From assembly GCA_024228555.1 (NCBI GenBank), contig JAAETI010000331.1, positions 1 to 44,082 of the forward strand: DNA of 44,082 bases. Direction: 5' to 3'. The first letter of the stretch is position 1, and every line of letters starts with the position of its first letter. Made by a program: the position numbers and the translations under genes. Below are positions 40,691-44,082 of this stretch, one piece after another. This DNA is from a bacterium. GTDB lineage: Bacteria > Actinomycetota > Acidimicrobiia > Spongiisociales > UBA5794. The notes beneath the pieces are model-generated. The model did not search any database. It was given only the letters and a program-made list of their open reading frames with translations, and was not told where the DNA came from.

Positions 40691-42140
40691 CCGTGAACAC
40701 GGCACCGCCGTCGGCGTGATTGGCTGCCGTGATGTCGCCGCCATGGGCGACGGCTAGTGCCCGCGAGATGGCAAGGCCTAGTCCGCTACCCGCGGAGCCT
40801 GGAGTCCGCACCCGGTCGCCTCTGCGGAAACGATCGAACACGATGGGGAGCAACTCTTCGGGCACACCAGGGCCGTCGTCGGTAACGGTGATCCGCACCA
40901 GGGCCTGGTCACTCGACACCGCCACCCGCACTGCGCCCTCGGCATTGACGGCGGCGATGGCGTTGTCGACCAGGTTGCCAACTATCTGTTCGACACGTGC
41001 GGCATCAACAGGTGCCTCGACCGGCGGGCAATCAACGGTCAACCCAGCGCTCCGCTCGGCGGCGACGACACGACGTGTCCCGACAACCCTTTCCACAATC
41101 GCGCCAACATCCTGGCGTTCCCGATTGAGACGCAGCTGACCCTCGTCCGCTTCTGCCAGTTGCCGGAGGTCCTCGATCAAGAGATGAAGACGGCTCGCCT
41201 CGGCTGACACCACCTGCAGGTGCTCGGGAGCTGCCTCGATCACCCCATCGTCAATTGCATCGAGGTGTCCGATGATGTTGGTGAGCGGGGACCGCAGCTC
41301 GTGGGCAATGTCTGAGGTCAGCTGACGTCTCCTGTTGTCCGCCTGCTCCAGACCTACGGCCATCTCGTTGAACGACGTTGCGAGATCCTGCACCTCCTCG
41401 ATAGGCACGGAGTCCACTCGAGTACTCAAGTCGCCACCACGGATGGAACGGGCCGCATCGCTGAGTCGACGAATCGGACCGGCAATGAACCGGCTCGCTG
41501 TCGTCGCCCCAACCAGAGCCAGCGCCAGTACGACGGCCGCAACCAAAGCCAGTTCGGGCCATGGAATCTGTGGATCAACCGGAAAGTCCACGAACAGCAA
41601 CGCTGGCTCTACAGAATCGACCAAGGCAAAGGTGTCAACACCCTCAAACGCCTCGTTGTAGCACTCTTCGATGAAGGGATCTGCGTCGTCGGCTAGAACG
41701 GTGACCCCGAATTCATCGATGAAGAACTCGATTCCGTTGTTGTCGAAGCAGGTTGCCAAGGCCGCGTTGAATTCGTCCTCAGGGATTTCGGCACCGAACT
41801 CGCCCAACGGGCTGAGCGGGTCGATAACGCCGACCAAGGGAGGGAGTTCACCCTCACCCGAGTCGACCAAGGGGCGGCCATCGAGATCGGTGATGACAAT
41901 CCGGGCATCGAACTGATCTGCGAGGTCTCGGATGAGGTCATCGCCAGATCGCCAATCCGAAACGCTCAGTGCCAGGAAGTTCAGCTCCTCTGTAATGAAG
42001 TCCGTTGCCTCGGCCCGATCGTTGACGGCAGCAACCACCGAGTCCTGCGTCCGCGAGGCAACCGCCCAGGCCGTGAGCACAATCGCAACCAGCGCCACCG
42101 CAGCCACGACCACGACCACACGGCCCTTCAAGCTACGCAT
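40674..42140 (-). CDS. Sensor histidine kinase of the repeat-protein operon
   Basis: This 488-aa kinase has helix 1 at about 7-29, an extracytoplasmic domain of roughly 165 residues (30-196), helix 2 at 197-219, HAMP, the phosphoacceptor H280 (DIAHELRSPL) and an ATPase domain with NLVDNAIAA, DDGPGVPEE and GSGLGLAIS. Residues about 131-165 of the sensor domain (GIEFFIDEFGVTVLADDADP and the next helix, with C131 and C160) resemble the repeat of the secreted protein encoded first in this operon. ATG at 42140 overlaps the response regulator end by 8 bases; a longer reading to 42170 is less likely. Confidence 0.92.
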   Translation of the reverse strand: MRSLKGRVVVVVAAVALVAIVLTAWAVASRTQDSVVAAVNDRAEATDFITEELNFLALSVSDWRSGDDLIRDLADQFDARIVITDLDGRPLVDSGEGELPPLVGVIDPLSPLGEFGAEIPEDEFNAALATCFDNNGIEFFIDEFGVTVLADDADPFIEECYNEAFEGVDTFALVDSVEPALLFVDFPVDPQIPWPELALVAAVVLALALVGATTASRFIAGPIRRLSDAARSIRGGDLSTRVDSVPIEEVQDLATSFNEMAVGLEQADNRRRQLTSDIAHELRSPLTNIIGHLDAIDDGVIEAAPEHLQVVSAEASRLHLLIEDLRQLAEADEGQLRLNRERQDVGAIVERVVGTRRVVAAERSAGLTVDCPPVEAPVDAARVEQIVGNLVDNAIAAVNAEGAVRVAVSSDQALVRITVTDDGPGVPEELLPIVFDRFRRGDRVRTPGSAGSGLGLAISRALAVAHGGDITAANHADGGAVFTVTLPR

Positions 42141-42831
42141 CAGCAGGTGCCTTGTATCCGACCCCAACAACCGTTGCTATATGGCGTGGGTTCCGGGCAT
42201 CATCACCCAGCTTGCGGCGAAGGTTCTTCACGTGCGCATCGACCGTTCGCTCCATGCCCCGGTAGTCGAACCCCATCACTGACTCCAGCAACTGAAGCCT
42301 GGTGAAGACAACCCCCGGCGAGGAGACCAACATCAGCAGGACATCGAATTCGGCGGCGGTCACATCGACAGGTTCGTCGGCGACGGTGACGGTGCGACGC
42401 GACGGATCAATCTCGATATCACCGTGTCGCATGGCGGCTACGGGTGCTTTCGAGCCGGCCCCAGCGCGACGCAACAGCGCCCGTACCCGCGCCATCAGCT
42501 CGCGGGGCCGGTATGGCTTGGTGACGTAGTCGTCGGCGCCCAAGTCCAGCCCGATGAGTACGTCGTCTTCTGAGCTGCGTGCAGTCAGCAACAGGATTGG
42601 AACATCCGACTCTTGGCGCAGGACTCGGCACACGTCATGGCCGTCCAGCTTCGGCATCATCACATCGAGGATCAACAGGTCCGGTTTGCGACGGCGTACT
42701 TCTTCGAGCGCGGCCATTCCGTCGCCGGTTGCGACGACGGAATGGCCTTCCCGTTCCAGGTAGAGCTTGACGATCTTTGCCTGGTTGGGGTCGTCCTCAG
42801 CGAGTACTACACGCCCTTTCATCTTCTCCAC
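42133..42831 (-). CDS. OmpR-family response regulator of the repeat-protein operon
   Basis: This protein of up to 233 aa has receiver acidic residues AEDD, phosphoacceptor D56 (LLILDVMMPKLDG), LLTARS and the Lys of YVTKPYR, then a winged-helix output ending VVGVGYKAPADA. The start is uncertain: GTG at 42831 gives MEKMKGRV, and ATG at 42822 gives MKGRVVLAEDD, a more usual receiver beginning but with GGAG only three bases away. It lies 40 bases after the acidic secreted protein gene and overlaps the kinase gene, so the three form one operon. Confidence 0.94.
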   Translation of the reverse strand: MEKMKGRVVLAEDDPNQAKIVKLYLEREGHSVVATGDGMAALEEVRRRKPDLLILDVMMPKLDGHDVCRVLRQESDVPILLLTARSSEDDVLIGLDLGADDYVTKPYRPRELMARVRALLRRAGAGSKAPVAAMRHGDIEIDPSRRTVTVADEPVDVTAAEFDVLLMLVSSPGVVFTRLQLLESVMGFDYRGMERTVDAHVKNLRRKLGDDARNPRHIATVVGVGYKAPADA

Positions 42832-42871
42832 ATCTCGAGGGGTTCGCCGGAGCGAATGTCATTGTATGTGG

Positions 42872-43882
42872 CTAGGCCGCATCTTCCTCTGGAACTTCGT
42901 CACCAAAGATGAGCTCGTCGCCGTCGAGATCGCAAAGAGCTTCCTCGAGTTCTTCGGTCCACACGATGTCGAAGACACCGGGGGCGATCTCCTCAGTCTC
43001 AGCTGGGATACCTTCGGCGGCCAACTCGGCGACAAACTCCTCGATGCCTTCATTCCACTCAGCCTTTTCGGCGTCGGACCAGGTGGCTACCTCTGCAACG
43101 AACCGCTCTTGATAGAACGCATCCATCGCTTCGAAGATCGCCTCGTCGGTCGACTCGTCAAAGTCCACATACTTGAAACCGTCATCGTCCGTGGTCACTG
43201 TGACCTCGTGCCCAAGGTCGGCGAGATACTCAACCAACGCGTCGGTCTCAGCGTTGAGCTCAGCGAGCATCTCCTCAGTGATCTCCCAGTCGTCTTCCCA
43301 CCCCTCGTCGTCGCCAAAGAACAAGTCGCCATCGAGCTCCATGAGGGCTTGATCGAGTTCCTCGGTCCAGACAAGGTCATAGACCCCGGGTGCGATCTCT
43401 TCCTTCTCAGCCGTGATGCCCTGTTCGGCCAACTCAGCGATGAACTCATCGGTCCACTTGTTGAACTCGGCCTTGTCCTCATCGGACCAGGAGGCGACCT
43501 CGGCGGCGAACCGCTCGGCGTAGAACTCGTCCATTGCCTCGAAGAGCGCCTCATCTGAGTTCTCATCGAAATCGACGTAGGTGAAACCAAGCTCATCGGT
43601 CTCCACCGTCACGCCGAAACCCTTGCCCTTGAGATACTCAACCAGATCGTCTGTCTCGGCATTGATCTCGGCAAGCTCCTCAGCGGTTGGCTCCCAATCG
43701 TCGGGGAGCTCGAAGGCACCCTCGGCCTCTGCGGGCTCGGTGTCGGTCTTGGTCTCGCCGACCTCTACCGATACGTTCTTGGGGGGTTCATCAGCATCCT
43801 GGGCAGCGGCAACGCTGACCAGGCCAACAACCATCACGGCCGACGCCGCAGCAACGGCCAACAACCTTCTTGCGAGTGACAT
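42872..43882 (-). CDS. Secreted acidic protein with two tandem repeats of about 130 residues
   Basis: This 336-aa protein has a Sec-type signal peptide (SLARRLLAVAAASAVMVVG, cleaving near VAAAQ) and then a linker rich in Glu, Thr and Pro. Two repeats follow at about 61-190 and 197-327, each starting DDWE and containing LVEYL, VTV, a YVDFDE segment, an FEAMD helix and EEIAPGV(Y/F)D. By eye the repeats are about two thirds identical. The protein is strongly acidic and could bind cations or a basic ligand. I do not recognise the family. It is first in an operon with a response regulator and kinase. ATG at 43882 follows AAAGGAG. Function is unknown; a role as signal partner of the kinase is inference. 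Confidence 0.88.
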   Translation of the reverse strand: MSLARRLLAVAAASAVMVVGLVSVAAAQDADEPPKNVSVEVGETKTDTEPAEAEGAFELPDDWEPTAEELAEINAETDDLVEYLKGKGFGVTVETDELGFTYVDFDENSDEALFEAMDEFYAERFAAEVASWSDEDKAEFNKWTDEFIAELAEQGITAEKEEIAPGVYDLVWTEELDQALMELDGDLFFGDDEGWEDDWEITEEMLAELNAETDALVEYLADLGHEVTVTTDDDGFKYVDFDESTDEAIFEAMDAFYQERFVAEVATWSDAEKAEWNEGIEEFVAELAAEGIPAETEEIAPGVFDIVWTEELEEALCDLDGDELIFGDEVPEEDAA

Positions 43883-44028
43883 CTTGTGTGCTCCTTTCAC
43901 TGCACGTAGGGGTCAGGAGACAACATCCGAATGAAGATGGTGTGAATCTGCTGCGAAAACGAAGGGGTTTGAAGCCGACTCCGTCAGCGACCGCTCCATC
44001 AATAGAACACCTATTTAGTGCACTTTCT

Positions 44029-44065
44029 TGACAGTTGGCCTACCGCCTGGTGACTAATGGGCCTA
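44029..44065 (+). promoter_or_regulatory. Promoter-like and shared-motif region at the window edge
   Basis: TTGACA (44029-44034) is followed by ACTAAT with about 19 bases between. TAATGGGCCTA (44055-44065) is the exact complement of an 11-mer inside the DosR-like region at 19353-19363. The gene it may serve lies outside the window. The 200 bases upstream of the repeat-protein gene hold nothing else I can name. Confidence 0.3.
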
Positions 44066-44082
44066 CCGACACCGCGGCCTGA

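Noticed and set aside
1-44082. tRNA, rRNA, CRISPR array or insertion sequence
   Set aside because: No cloverleaf, rRNA core, regularly spaced repeats or transposase was seen; the palindromic elements found are too few and short for an array.

Overview
The window looks like chromosomal DNA from a high-GC actinobacterium. It fits the Acidimicrobiia or a relative, judged only from gene content and style: actinobacterial-type sulfatase, NiFe hydrogenase group 3b, many SDRs, GTG and TTG starts, compact operons with ATGA overlaps. No rRNA, tRNA, CRISPR array, prophage or insertion sequence was recognised. Taxonomy is an inference.

Region 1 (1-6185, + strand) holds the tail of a probable 2Fe-2S subunit and a molybdenum hydroxylase large subunit. 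These are followed by an unrecognised protein, a thiolase-fold protein lacking the nucleophilic Cys, and its DUF35 zinc-ribbon/OB partner. This looks like a catabolic operon for an unidentified substrate. A UraA-type permease follows, preceded by a structured leader that ends in a terminator hairpin. Region 2 (6186-16549) is mixed housekeeping and accessory genes: EamA transporter, phenylacetate-CoA ligase, methyltransferase, nicotinamidase, DUF4870 protein, SDR, an unknown protein, dCMP deaminase, GNAT and a large sulfatase. It also holds a 536-bp gene-poor gap rich in palindromes.

Region 3 (16550-24410) has pyruvate phosphate dikinase divergent from a complete group 3b [NiFe]-hydrogenase structural operon: beta, a cNMP-fold protein, gamma, delta, alpha and a maturation protease. 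A DosR-like palindrome lies between them. Together they suggest an energy-limitation or hypoxia module that couples H2 to NAD(P)H and adjusts pyruvate/PEP.

Region 4 (24411-32220) is bounded by two paralogous threonine aldolases that share a conserved leader. Between them lie a TetR-controlled SDR operon, a lipoprotein phosphodiesterase, a MazF-type toxin-antitoxin pair and a quinone-reductase-like MDR protein.

Region 5 (32221-44082) has a DUF4405 membrane protein with a frameshifted DUF2383-like neighbour. Next comes an ABC exporter plus two-component operon, then a lipoprotein divergent from an SGNH esterase, and a SRPBCC protein divergent from a LysR regulator. It ends with a second operon encoding an acidic secreted protein of two tandem repeats, a response regulator and a histidine kinase. 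The kinase's extracytoplasmic domain contains a stretch resembling the secreted repeat.

Small palindromic intergenic repeats with arms around CTTGCGTA/TACGCAAG recur at 6271, 7221 and 24464, with a possible decayed copy at 11811.
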